A stretch of DNA of 9,165 nucleotides from AC-32 sp049644305 (GTDB lineage Bacteria > Actinomycetota > Thermoleophilia > Gaiellales > Gaiellaceae). The stretch is taken from positions 1 through 9,165 of the forward strand of contig JBARRQ010000103.1 in the NCBI GenBank assembly GCA_049644305.1, given 5' to 3'. Made by a program: the position numbers and the translations under genes. The stretch's first letter is position 1, and each line of letters begins with the position of its first letter. This document shows positions 1 through 6,034 of this stretch, one piece after another. Below the pieces are notes generated by a model. It did not search any database, was not told where the DNA came from, and worked only from the letters and a program-made list of their open reading frames with translations.

Positions 1-499
1 ACTGGATCGCGCCGGCCGGCGACGCGTAGGTCAGCGCGAGCTGGACGACGCCTGCCCGGCGGACGGCGCGGGTCACGTCGACGTCGGCCCAGCCCGGCCT
101 GGCGATTCGGGTCCGCCCCAGGCTTCCGCTCAGGGGCGGCGCGTTGGCGAAGGTGATTCGCCGCTCGTTCCAGGGCCCGCGGACGCCCGCGACGAGGAGA
201 CCGTGCCCCCTCGCCACGCCGACGTAGATGCGCAGCGTCGCGCTTCGCACCGGCGCGGCCAGGCCGAGGACGCGAAAGCGAAGGTAGCTTCGAACGGCGG
301 GATGCCGGTCGACGCCGAGCACCTGGCTGCTGCCGAAGTTCCGCCCCGGCTGAGCGGAGCTGACCTCGGCGTCTGCGAGCGGGCGGAACGTGGCAGTCGC
401 CGAGCTGCTGGACGGCGCACCGGCCGCTGGAAGGCCGAAGGCAAGCGCGGACGCCAACGCCAAAGGGGCCAAGAACTTGGCTCGTCGAGGAACGGTCAA
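1..499 (-). CDS. Secreted DNRLRE-domain protein, N-terminal part (runs off left edge)
   Basis: 166 residues are visible; the stop lies outside the window. It opens with a signal peptide: basic n-region PRRAK at residues 4-8, hydrophobic core LAPLALASALAFGLPAA at 10-26, and a likely cleavage after AGA near residue 28. After a short Ser/Ala linker comes a DNRLRE (CBM96-like) beta-sandwich domain from about residue 36: NFGSS at 54-58, YLRFRV at 72-77, TLRIYV at 88-93, WNERRITFANAP at 110-121 and WADVDVT at 137-143. These are the family's hallmark positions. DNRLRE domains sit on exported wall or extracellular proteins, often carbohydrate-binding. TTG at 499 is the only start that keeps the whole signal peptide; no ATG or GTG is in frame upstream before the neighbouring gene. 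A GAGGAGG on this strand is about 20 nt away, too far for a normal ribosome site. It diverges from the kinase gene at 551. Domain call is confident; exact start and full-length function are not. Confidence 0.82.
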   Translation of the reverse strand, partial: MTVPRRAKFLAPLALASALAFGLPAAGAPSSSSATATFRPLADAEVSSAQPGRNFGSSQVLGVDRHPAVRSYLRFRVLGLAAPVRSATLRIYVGVARGHGLLVAGVRGPWNERRITFANAPPLSGSLGRTRIARPGWADVDVTRAVRRAGVVQLALTYASPAGAIQ

Positions 500-550
500 C
501 GCCGGCGAGTATGACGAGGCCTCCTCGAGGCGGTTAGCCTCGTCGCCGAG
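500..550. promoter_or_regulatory. Divergent 51-bp spacer with nested inverted repeats
   Basis: This gap separates two divergent start codons, so promoters for both genes must lie in or around it. It holds a perfect 6-bp inverted repeat, CGAGGC-GGTTA-GCCTCG (526-542), overlapping a 5-bp one, CGAGG-CCT-CCTCG (515-527). CGAGG therefore occurs twice, with CCTCG complements after each. On the minus strand CATACT (514-509) resembles a -10 element 9 nt before the TTG. On the plus strand TAGCCT (535-540) fits TANNNT 10 nt before the ATG. No convincing -35 is seen. A repressor site is possible, but short palindromes are common in such GC-rich DNA. Confidence 0.35.
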
Positions 551-1852
551 ATGACGCTGGCCGAATCGATCGACCGCCTGCTGGGCGCGCCTGTGCTCGT
601 GTTCGGCTCGCCGCCCCCGGCCGGCCGCGACCTCGACTTGCTCGCGTATCCGCCCGAACTGTCGACGGTGTCGGAATGGCTGGCGGATCAGGGCTTCCTC
701 GAGCGCAACGGGGAGTGCGTGCGCTTCCGCGAGTGCAGCGGCGAGTCTCTCGACCTCGTCCCGGTCGAGGCCTGGGGGCTCCCCGAGCAGGCGGCCGAGG
801 CGCTGTTCGCCGAGGCGCGCCCGATCCCGGGCTTCGACCGTCTCGTTCGCCCCGCCCCTCGCCATCTACTGCTCATGCACGCCCTGCGGCTGGTCGAGGG
901 GAACGGCCGCCTGAGGGGCAAGCACCGCTCGCGCATCGCGGACGCTCTCGCCGAGGACGCCTCGGCTTGGGACCAGGCTCGCGCTGCGGCGGCGGACTGG
1001 CGAGCCGAGCGCGCTCTCTCGGAGCTCGAGCGCGCCTATCGCTCCGCGGCGCGCGTCTCCCGTCTCGCGCGGGCCGCTGCGCTGGCCGAGTGGCCCTTTG
1101 GCCAGGGCCGGACGCGCAAGCGTGCGCTCGTGCGCGGCTGGCTGGAGGCGCGCCGCGCGGCAAAGCCGCGGCGCGGGCAGCTCATCAGCTTCTCCGGGCT
1201 GGACGGCGCGGGGAAGAGCTCCCAGGCAGAGGCCCTCCGCGACACGCTGGCCCAGCTCGGCTGGGAGGCGACGATCCAGTGGACGCGTCTCGAGTGGACG
1301 ACGCTTTGGGAGAACCGCTGGCTCGGGATTCTCGGTTGGCCTGCGCGCGCAGGCCTGGGGCTGCTGGCACGCCTGCAACCCGCCGGCCAGGACACGGGCG
1401 CCGCAGCTCTCACGCCCACGGCGGTCCGGGAGCGCAGCGGGCTCGTGGCGAACCTCTGGGTGACGGTGGTCGCCCTCGCCCATGCCTCCGCCCAGCGCCG
1501 TGAGACCCGCCCCCGCCTTCGGCGCGGGGTAATCGTGATCAGCGACCGCTACACACTCGATGCCGCCGCACACCTGCGATTCCGGTACGGCGAGCAACGT
1601 CCGTTCCGGCTCCAGATCTGGCTCGTCGAGCGCCTCTCGCCGAAGCCCCTTCGTGCCTACTTCGTCGACGTGCCGCCCGAGACGGCGTACGGGCGCAAGG
1701 CGGAGCAGTACTCGCTCGACGATCTGACCCGGCAGGCGCGGCTTTACCGTGAAGAAGCCGATCGCCTCGGCGTCCGCTCACTCGACGGCGAACGGCCGCG
1801 CGAGGAGCTCTGCTCGCAGATCGCCGAGGACGTCTGGCGCGCTCTGGGCTAG
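551..1852 (+). CDS. Nucleotidyltransferase-like / thymidylate-kinase-fold fusion protein
   Basis: 433 residues in two parts. Residues about 1-150 look like an uncharacterised nucleotidyltransferase (NTP_transf_5-like): VFGSPPPAGRDLDLL with acidic pair D27/D29, a third acid D68 in ESLDLVPVE, then a helical stretch containing GKHRSRI. Residues about 205-433 are a thymidylate-kinase-type P-loop domain: GLDGAGKSS at 216-224 (K222 binds phosphate), SDRY at 331-334 (the DR(Y) motif that holds substrate/Mg in this fold), VDVPPETAYGRK at 372-383 and a LID-like arginine/lysine segment before QYSLDDLTRQARLY. True dTMP kinases are about 200-215 residues and lack the N-terminal half, so the substrate is probably not dTMP. 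Proteins of this shape occur in polysaccharide loci, and sugar or lipid phosphorylation is an inference. ATG 551 is the first start after an in-frame stop at 512-514; no clear Shine-Dalgarno precedes it. It ends tail to tail, 2 bp from the phosphotransferase stop. Confidence 0.8.
   Translation: MTLAESIDRLLGAPVLVFGSPPPAGRDLDLLAYPPELSTVSEWLADQGFLERNGECVRFRECSGESLDLVPVEAWGLPEQAAEALFAEARPIPGFDRLVRPAPRHLLLMHALRLVEGNGRLRGKHRSRIADALAEDASAWDQARAAAADWRAERALSELERAYRSAARVSRLARAAALAEWPFGQGRTRKRALVRGWLEARRAAKPRRGQLISFSGLDGAGKSSQAEALRDTLAQLGWEATIQWTRLEWTTLWENRWLGILGWPARAGLGLLARLQPAGQDTGAAALTPTAVRERSGLVANLWVTVVALAHASAQRRETRPRLRRGVIVISDRYTLDAAAHLRFRYGEQRPFRLQIWLVERLSPKPLRAYFVDVPPETAYGRKAEQYSLDDLTRQARLYREEADRLGVRSLDGERPREELCSQIAEDVWRALG
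1149..1175 (+). repeat. Strong intragenic hairpin at the interdomain linker
   Basis: Left arm 1149-1161 and right arm 1165-1175 pair across an AAA loop (1162-1164). There are six base pairs next to the loop, a 2-nt bulge on the left arm, then five more pairs, all G-C. It lies in the codons for the Arg/Ala-rich linker joining the nucleotidyltransferase-like and kinase domains, just before the P-loop strand. It may be a by-product of GC-rich Ala/Arg codons, or a translational pause between domains. No T-tract follows, so it is not an intrinsic terminator. Confidence 0.35.
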
Positions 1853-1854
1853 CA

Positions 1855-3306
1855 CTAGCGCCAGGCGGACCAGCTGGGGCCGAGCGCCGGATGCTGCATC
1901 CACTTTGACGCGACGCGCTCGGCGAAAGCAGGATCGAGCGGAGCGCCGCCGACTTCTTCGGCCCGCCGGCGCTCGGTCAGGCTGAGCAGGCCGCGGTCGA
2001 GCCAGCTCACGGTCGCGAGCGGGCCGACGGAGTCCGGGGGAAGGTCGAGGACCGAGACGAGCTCCCGCACCCAGCGGAAGAGCACGGGCGAGCTCTGGGC
2101 GTTCCCGGCGAGCACCTCCACGAAGTGCCGGTCGCGCTCCTCTTCGGTCAGGGCGCCGTCGATGATCCGGAGCACGTGCACGCCGAAGTAGAGGAGGTCG
2201 CTCAACGGCAGCCCGTGCGGGTGCGCCCACTCCCAGTCGAGCACGATGAAGCCGTCGTCCGAGACCACGATGTTCTCCTCGGCGACGTCATTGTGCAGAA
2301 AGGTCGCCGGGATCGGAGGGATCCGGTCCAGGAGGTCGGCGGGGAGTAAGAGCTCGTTCCAGGCCGGAAGCACCTCGCGCTCGATCCGCTCCCGCTCAGG
2401 GGCCAGGGCCTCGGGCGGCGCCACGGTCTCGCGCGCCAGTGCGATCAGCCACGCGGCGACCGGCTCGACAGCCGCGAGCTTCGCCCGCCCCGAGATCATT
2501 CGCCCCAGGAAGCTCGTCAGCTTCATGCCGACTGCCGCGGTCTCGAGCGACGCCGGCCTGCCGTCGAGCTCGAGGCGTCCGAGGTAGGAGGGCGCATGCC
2601 GTGCGACGATTCCGCCTGCGCGACGGACGGCCTCGGCGCCGCGCTCGTCGCGGTCGAACTGCGCCGTGAAGCCGGGGACACGGCTGAACTTGAGGACGTA
2701 CGCAGGCGTTCGGCTACCTGCCGGAAAGAGAAGGAAGGCGTCTCGCCGGACGATGCTGCCCAGTGACACGAGCAGCGCCCACTGCGGATCGGGGAGGGCA
2801 CTGAGGTCGGCGGCGGCCGCAACGAGCGCCGGCGGGCCAGCTGCTGCGGCGAGCCCCATCGCGCCCCGGGGAGCCGGGAGCGCGCCCACTTCGGCGAGCA
2901 GGGCCGCGGCCCGGTTGCGGGCGTTCCGCCATCGTTCCGCGTGGACGACGCCGCGCTCGATCGCATAGCGGGCGGCCCGCCTGTGGCCGAGGTTGACGAA
3001 GAGCACGGGGCTCCCGGTCAGCGGGACCGGGAGCAGCCGCATGACGGCCGGATGGCGCGCCGCGATCTCGCTCGCCAGGCGCGCGCGTCCGTCGACGATC
3101 AGGGAGGGAGCGTCGAGGGCAGCCGCATCGGTGGCATGCGCGGGGTCGGCCACGACGACGTCCGCGCGCTCGCCGGAGCCGACCACCTCGATCCGCCGCT
3201 CGCTCAGATCCTCGGCCCAACCGGGCAGGTTGCCGAGGAGCCTGGCCGTCGCAGGGAGCCGCGGAAGGGCGAACACCGCGTCCGCGCGGTGCTGGGGAAC
3301 GTTCAC
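1855..3306 (-). CDS. APH-fold phosphotransferase with long N-terminal extension
   Basis: 483 residues. The C-terminal half is an aminoglycoside-phosphotransferase/choline-kinase fold: YVLKFSR carries the probable ATP lysine K206, the catalytic loop is HNDVAEEN (H338, D340, N345; Brenner HxDxxxxN), and the metal site is LDWEWA (D357, E359). These key residues are intact, so an active small-molecule kinase is expected. In this setting a sugar, lipid-linked or glycan-end hydroxyl is more likely than an antibiotic (inference). Family members are usually about 260-350 residues. Here about 170 extra residues precede the kinase; they contain VEVVGSGERADVVVADP-like alternating hydrophobic strands that look Rossmann-like, but I cannot assign them. 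The GTG start overlaps the TGA of the upstream glycosyltransferase gene by 4 bp (GTGA), arguing for translational coupling, though GGGA sits too close to the GTG to be a good ribosome site. Last gene of the minus-strand unit. Confidence 0.85.
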   Translation of the reverse strand: MNVPQHRADAVFALPRLPATARLLGNLPGWAEDLSERRIEVVGSGERADVVVADPAHATDAAALDAPSLIVDGRARLASEIAARHPAVMRLLPVPLTGSPVLFVNLGHRRAARYAIERGVVHAERWRNARNRAAALLAEVGALPAPRGAMGLAAAAGPPALVAAAADLSALPDPQWALLVSLGSIVRRDAFLLFPAGSRTPAYVLKFSRVPGFTAQFDRDERGAEAVRRAGGIVARHAPSYLGRLELDGRPASLETAAVGMKLTSFLGRMISGRAKLAAVEPVAAWLIALARETVAPPEALAPERERIEREVLPAWNELLLPADLLDRIPPIPATFLHNDVAEENIVVSDDGFIVLDWEWAHPHGLPLSDLLYFGVHVLRIIDGALTEEERDRHFVEVLAGNAQSSPVLFRWVRELVSVLDLPPDSVGPLATVSWLDRGLLSLTERRRAEEVGGAPLDPAFAERVASKWMQHPALGPSWSAWR

Positions 3307-4163
3307 TCCCGGTCGGCCGGTGGACGAAGCGGTGTCAGCAGCCCCGCGATGAAGCTTCGAAACGTCGCCAGCGTCTCCCGCCGCCGCCGCACGTCATGCG
3401 TCCTGATCGTGAGGCCGAGCGTTTGGAAGATTGTGACCAGGTAACGGAGGACGTGGCCTCCGGCCCGATGGCGCCGCAGGACGCTCCCCATTCCGAAGCC
3501 GTACGGCCACCTCGACTCGAGGTGCTCTTGCTCGCTCTTGGTCGGGTGGTAGACGGGCATCTCCGGCGACCAGGCGATCCGCCGTCCCGCGCGCAGCAGG
3601 CGGATGACAACATCCGATTCCTCCGCTGAGCGAGCCGGGGCGCCGATGCCGAAACGGAGGTCGAAGCCGCCGGCGGCGACGAGCACGTCGCGCCGGAACG
3701 CCATGTTCCCGCCCGTCCCGACGACCCAGGGCGGTGTCGAGCCGCCCTCGAACAGCCGGTGCTCGCCGCCCTCGTAGTGGCAGTACGGCAGTCCGCGTTC
3801 GTCCAGAGGCGCCACCGGACCGAAGGCCGCATCCGGCACGGGCTCGCGTTCGAACGTCGTGACGACGCCTGCTGCCCATCGCGGATCCACCACCTCGTCC
3901 TCGTCCACGAAGGCGACGATCGCTGCACGGGCGTGCTCGAGCCCCCGGTTGCGGGCCCGTGAGAGCCCGGGCGGAGAGACGTCGAGGACGCTCGCGCTGC
4001 CGTGGAATTCGGGCGGCGCGTCGCCGCCTTGCCAGACGACGAGTATCTCGGTGGGGATCCCTGCGCGCGCAGCGGAGTCGGCCACCGAGGAGACCGCCTC
4101 CGCGACGAAAGGCGCCCCGATCGAGCAGATCACGACCGACAGCTTCGGCTCCGGCTCCATCAT
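3303..4163 (-). CDS. Family 2 glycosyltransferase (GT-A fold)
   Basis: 286 residues. The GT-A pattern is complete: N-terminal strand LSVVICSIG (8-16), SRARNRGLEHA (68-78), the metal-binding DxD-type site VDEDE with D87 and D89, then GTGGNMAFRRDVL (149-161), GGFDLRFG (165-172) and an acidic EESD at 181-184, where GT2 enzymes carry the catalytic base. It would transfer a sugar from a nucleotide-sugar donor to a growing glycan or lipid carrier at the cytoplasmic face. The hydrophobic stretch about 238-252 (VLRYLVTIFQTLGL) may be membrane-associated, but there is no clear multi-span tail. The start is ATG 4163 or the adjacent ATG 4160; neither has a Shine-Dalgarno. The gene lies 22 bp downstream of the PIG-L stop and overlaps the phosphotransferase start by 4 bp. 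Donor and acceptor cannot be read from sequence. Confidence 0.9.
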   Translation of the reverse strand: MMEPEPKLSVVICSIGAPFVAEAVSSVADSAARAGIPTEILVVWQGGDAPPEFHGSASVLDVSPPGLSRARNRGLEHARAAIVAFVDEDEVVDPRWAAGVVTTFEREPVPDAAFGPVAPLDERGLPYCHYEGGEHRLFEGGSTPPWVVGTGGNMAFRRDVLVAAGGFDLRFGIGAPARSAEESDVVIRLLRAGRRIAWSPEMPVYHPTKSEQEHLESRWPYGFGMGSVLRRHRAGGHVLRYLVTIFQTLGLTIRTHDVRRRRETLATFRSFIAGLLTPLRPPADRE

Positions 4164-4167
4164 CCGG

Positions 4168-4173
4168 AGTATG
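4168..4173 (-). promoter_or_regulatory. Possible -10 element (CATACT) before the GT2 gene
   Basis: CATACT on the minus strand lies in the 22-bp gap between the PIG-L and GT2 genes, 4 nt before ATG 4163 and 7 nt before ATG 4160. It resembles TATACT. The same hexamer, again followed by C..CCGG, precedes the TTG start at 499. If used, transcription would begin about at ATG 4160, giving a leaderless GT2 message. No -35 match is evident, so this is tentative. Confidence 0.22.
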
Positions 4174-4185
4174 CAAACCGGCCGT

Positions 4186-4887
4186 TCACGTGAGCCAGGA
4201 AACCGCCTCGCCGCCGTGCCTCGCCTCGTAGCGTGCGATTCCCGCCAGGACGCGCTCGCCGAGGAGCGGCAACTGGGTCACGTACTCCCGGCACGCGCGA
4301 CGCTTTGCGAGCCGGTCGCGGAGCCCGGCAGGCGGCGCGTGCCAGCCGGCGGGAGGCGACCTGTCCGCCCACAGCGCGTAGGGCTGCTCGGCGTAGAGCC
4401 CGACCCGCGCGCCGCCGAGCCCGCGTCCCAGCAGGAGCGCGTTCAGCCGGGCGTGGTCCGGATGAGCGAGCGGAAAGCCCGGCAGGAGCACGGCCGCGTT
4501 GCCTACGCGCTCGCGAACGGAAGCCGACACACGATCGTCGTCCAGAAGTCCGTACTGCTCGTCCGGAAACTGCAGCCACTCCGTTTCGGCGCCGACGCGG
4601 GCACATGCGCGGCGATCCTCCTCCCGTCGCGCCCGCACGGCCTCGCCCTCGGTCGTGAAGCCGGCACGGCTGTCCCACTCGCCTGCGGGCTGCGACGACT
4701 CGGGATCGCCCGCGAGCACCGTCAGGATCGTGACCCGTGCACCACGCCGTGTCGCGCTCGCAATCGCCCCTCCGAGCGAGAGAACACCGTCGTCCAGGTG
4801 AGGCGAGACGACGACCACGCGCCCCGGCAATGCCTCGCCTGGACGGCGCAAACCCAGCCAGGCCAGCACTCCCGCGCCTGTCTTCAT
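4186..4887 (-). CDS. PIG-L family N-acetylglucosaminyl-type deacetylase
   Basis: 233 residues, normal for the LmbE/PIG-L family. VVVVSPHLDDGVLSLGG (24-40) is the family metal/catalytic motif: by comparison with MshB-type enzymes, H30 and D33 bind zinc and D32 acts as base. AHPDH (141-145) supplies the second motif, with H145 as third metal ligand. The reaction is removal of acetyl from an N-acetylated aminosugar, free or lipid/glycoside-linked. Beside three glycosyltransferase modules it probably trims a GlcNAc-type residue of a surface glycan; mycothiol or bacillithiol synthesis is less likely because no partner genes are here. ATG 4887 is chosen because the domain begins 20 residues later. 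The frame stays open upstream to 5241, but that stretch is Arg/Ala/Pro-rich shadow sequence over the opposing gene. First gene of the minus-strand unit; only 23 bp separate its start from the divergent GT4 start. Confidence 0.9.
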   Translation of the reverse strand: MKTGAGVLAWLGLRRPGEALPGRVVVVSPHLDDGVLSLGGAIASATRRGARVTILTVLAGDPESSQPAGEWDSRAGFTTEGEAVRARREEDRRACARVGAETEWLQFPDEQYGLLDDDRVSASVRERVGNAAVLLPGFPLAHPDHARLNALLLGRGLGGARVGLYAEQPYALWADRSPPAGWHAPPAGLRDRLAKRRACREYVTQLPLLGERVLAGIARYEARHGGEAVSWLT

Positions 4888-4910
4888 TCCCCGTACTGTC
4901 TCACGGACAG
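4888..4910. promoter_or_regulatory. 23-bp divergent start region with palindrome
   Basis: Both multi-gene units begin here, so this is the hinge of the locus. It contains a 5-bp perfect inverted repeat, CTGTC-TCACG-GACAG (4896-4910), directly abutting the plus-strand ATG. TACTGT (4894-4899) fits TANNNT 11 nt before that ATG. Neither start has a well-spaced Shine-Dalgarno; GGGGA touches the minus-strand ATG directly. Promoters must reach into the coding regions on both sides. A regulator bound to the palindrome could block both units, but this is inference. Confidence 0.35.
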
Positions 4911-6032
4911 ATGCGCGTGCTCGTCGTCCTGACCCAGCCGCCGCTCCCCGAAGGAGGCGCTCCAGGCCGGACGGCGATCGGGCTCCTGCGCGGGCTCCTC
5001 GCCCATGGGATCGAAGTGCAGGGGCTCGCGGCGCGGCAGCATTTCGCCTTGCCAGGAGAGCCCCCGCCTGATCTCCCCGTCGAGGTGGTGGAAGTCGAGC
5101 CGCCTGAGCCGGGCCTCCGGCAGCAACTCGACCGCCTGCGGAGGCCGCGCGGAGAGCTCGCGGGGAGCGCATTCGCCGCCCGCGTGCGGGAGGCCGCGGA
5201 GGAGGCGGACGTCGTGCACCTCGAGGAGACGGACACCGCATGGTGCGACCAGGGCGTCGCGAAGCCGTCGCTCGTGCACGTCCACTACCTCGTGCGCAGG
5301 GACCGGCCGCTCGGCCGGCCCTGGCAGAGGCAGTTCCGCGAGGTGGTCGAGTTCTCGCTCGGTGAGCGCGCCGCCGTGCGCCGCCACCGGTATCTCGTGG
5401 CGAGCTCGCCCCCGATCGCCGATGCGCTACGGGCGGCCGCGCCCAAGGCGGACGTCACTCTCGCCCCGCTGTCGCTCGACCCGGCCTACTACCCTGCCGC
5501 GCAGCTCGAGGGGCCTCCCACGGCCGGTCTGATCGGAACGGCAATCTGGGCGCCCACGGCCGCCTCGATTGGCCGCCTGGTGGGAAGCGTGTGGCCGCTC
5601 GTGCGCGAGCTCGCTCCCGAGGCGACCCTGCTCGTGGCAGGCCGGGGGACGGACGAGCTCGGGCTTCCCGCCGCTCCCGGGGTCGAGCTGCTCGGCTCGG
5701 TTCCGTCCGGGCGCGACTTCTTCGGCCGTCTCTCACTCCTGCTCTACCCGCTCGCGCGCGGCTCCGGGATGAAGGTCAAGGTGCTCGAGGCGATCGCAAG
5801 CGGCGTTCCCGTCGTGACGACGCCGGCGGGAGCCGAGGGGATCGACGCGGGCGAGGGCATCGTGGTCGAGACGGAGGACAGGCGTCTCGCCCAGGCGGCC
5901 GCGGAGCTGCTGCTTGACCCGGAGGCGCGACGCCGCCGCGGTGAGGCCGCGAGGGAGGCGTTCGAGCGCCTCTACACGCCGCTCCCCGCGACTCGGCCCC
6001 TGGTCGAGCTCTACCGGCGGATGGCGCGCTGA
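4911..6032 (+). CDS. Family 4 glycosyltransferase (GT-B fold)
   Basis: 373 residues. The N-terminal Rossmann half starts MRVLVVLTQPPLPEGGAPGR with the usual glycine-rich loop and continues through VVHLEETDTAW (101-111) and LVHVHYLVRR (121-130). The C-terminal donor-binding half has TAGLIGTAIWAPT (204-216), ATLLVAGRG (238-246), and the signature LLLYPLARGSGMKVKVLEA (276-294) followed by ASGVPVVTT. E293 is the second glutamate of the GT4 EX7E motif; the first position is Ser285, as in the GSGMKxK subgroup. It should be a retaining transferase using an NDP-sugar on the cytoplasmic side. ATG 4911 is chosen because the fold starts there; the frame is open back to 4737, but that part is low-complexity shadow of the PIG-L gene. 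Its stop is 2 bp before the next ATG, so the two are surely co-transcribed. Substrates unknown. Confidence 0.9.
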   Translation: MRVLVVLTQPPLPEGGAPGRTAIGLLRGLLAHGIEVQGLAARQHFALPGEPPPDLPVEVVEVEPPEPGLRQQLDRLRRPRGELAGSAFAARVREAAEEADVVHLEETDTAWCDQGVAKPSLVHVHYLVRRDRPLGRPWQRQFREVVEFSLGERAAVRRHRYLVASSPPIADALRAAAPKADVTLAPLSLDPAYYPAAQLEGPPTAGLIGTAIWAPTAASIGRLVGSVWPLVRELAPEATLLVAGRGTDELGLPAAPGVELLGSVPSGRDFFGRLSLLLYPLARGSGMKVKVLEAIASGVPVVTTPAGAEGIDAGEGIVVETEDRRLAQAAAELLLDPEARRRRGEAAREAFERLYTPLPATRPLVELYRRMAR

Positions 6033-6034
6033 GG

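Noticed and set aside
866..1597. 243-codon open frame on the minus strand within the kinase gene
   Set aside because: Antisense to the P-loop domain; no recognisable motif and composition typical of a shadow frame.
551..1852. Annotation as thymidylate kinase (tmk)
   Set aside because: Only the back half has this fold; the protein is twice the usual length and sits in a glycan locus, so dTMP specificity is unsupported.
1855..3306. Aminoglycoside resistance gene
   Set aside because: The fold is shared by many small-molecule kinases; the long N-terminal extension and coupling to a glycosyltransferase point away from resistance.
4737..4910. Upstream extension of the GT4 reading frame to 4737
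   Set aside because: The extension is antisense to the PIG-L active-site region and shadow-like; the Rossmann strand starts exactly at MRVLVVL (4911).
3859..4932. 357-codon open frame on the plus strand
   Set aside because: Opposite the PIG-L and GT2 genes, whose catalytic motifs are intact on the minus strand; low-complexity Arg/Pro/Ala translation.
4888..5241. Upstream extension of the PIG-L reading frame to 5241
   Set aside because: The added residues are Arg/Pro/Ala-rich and lie over the opposing GT4 N-terminal domain; the PIG-L fold begins just after ATG 4887.
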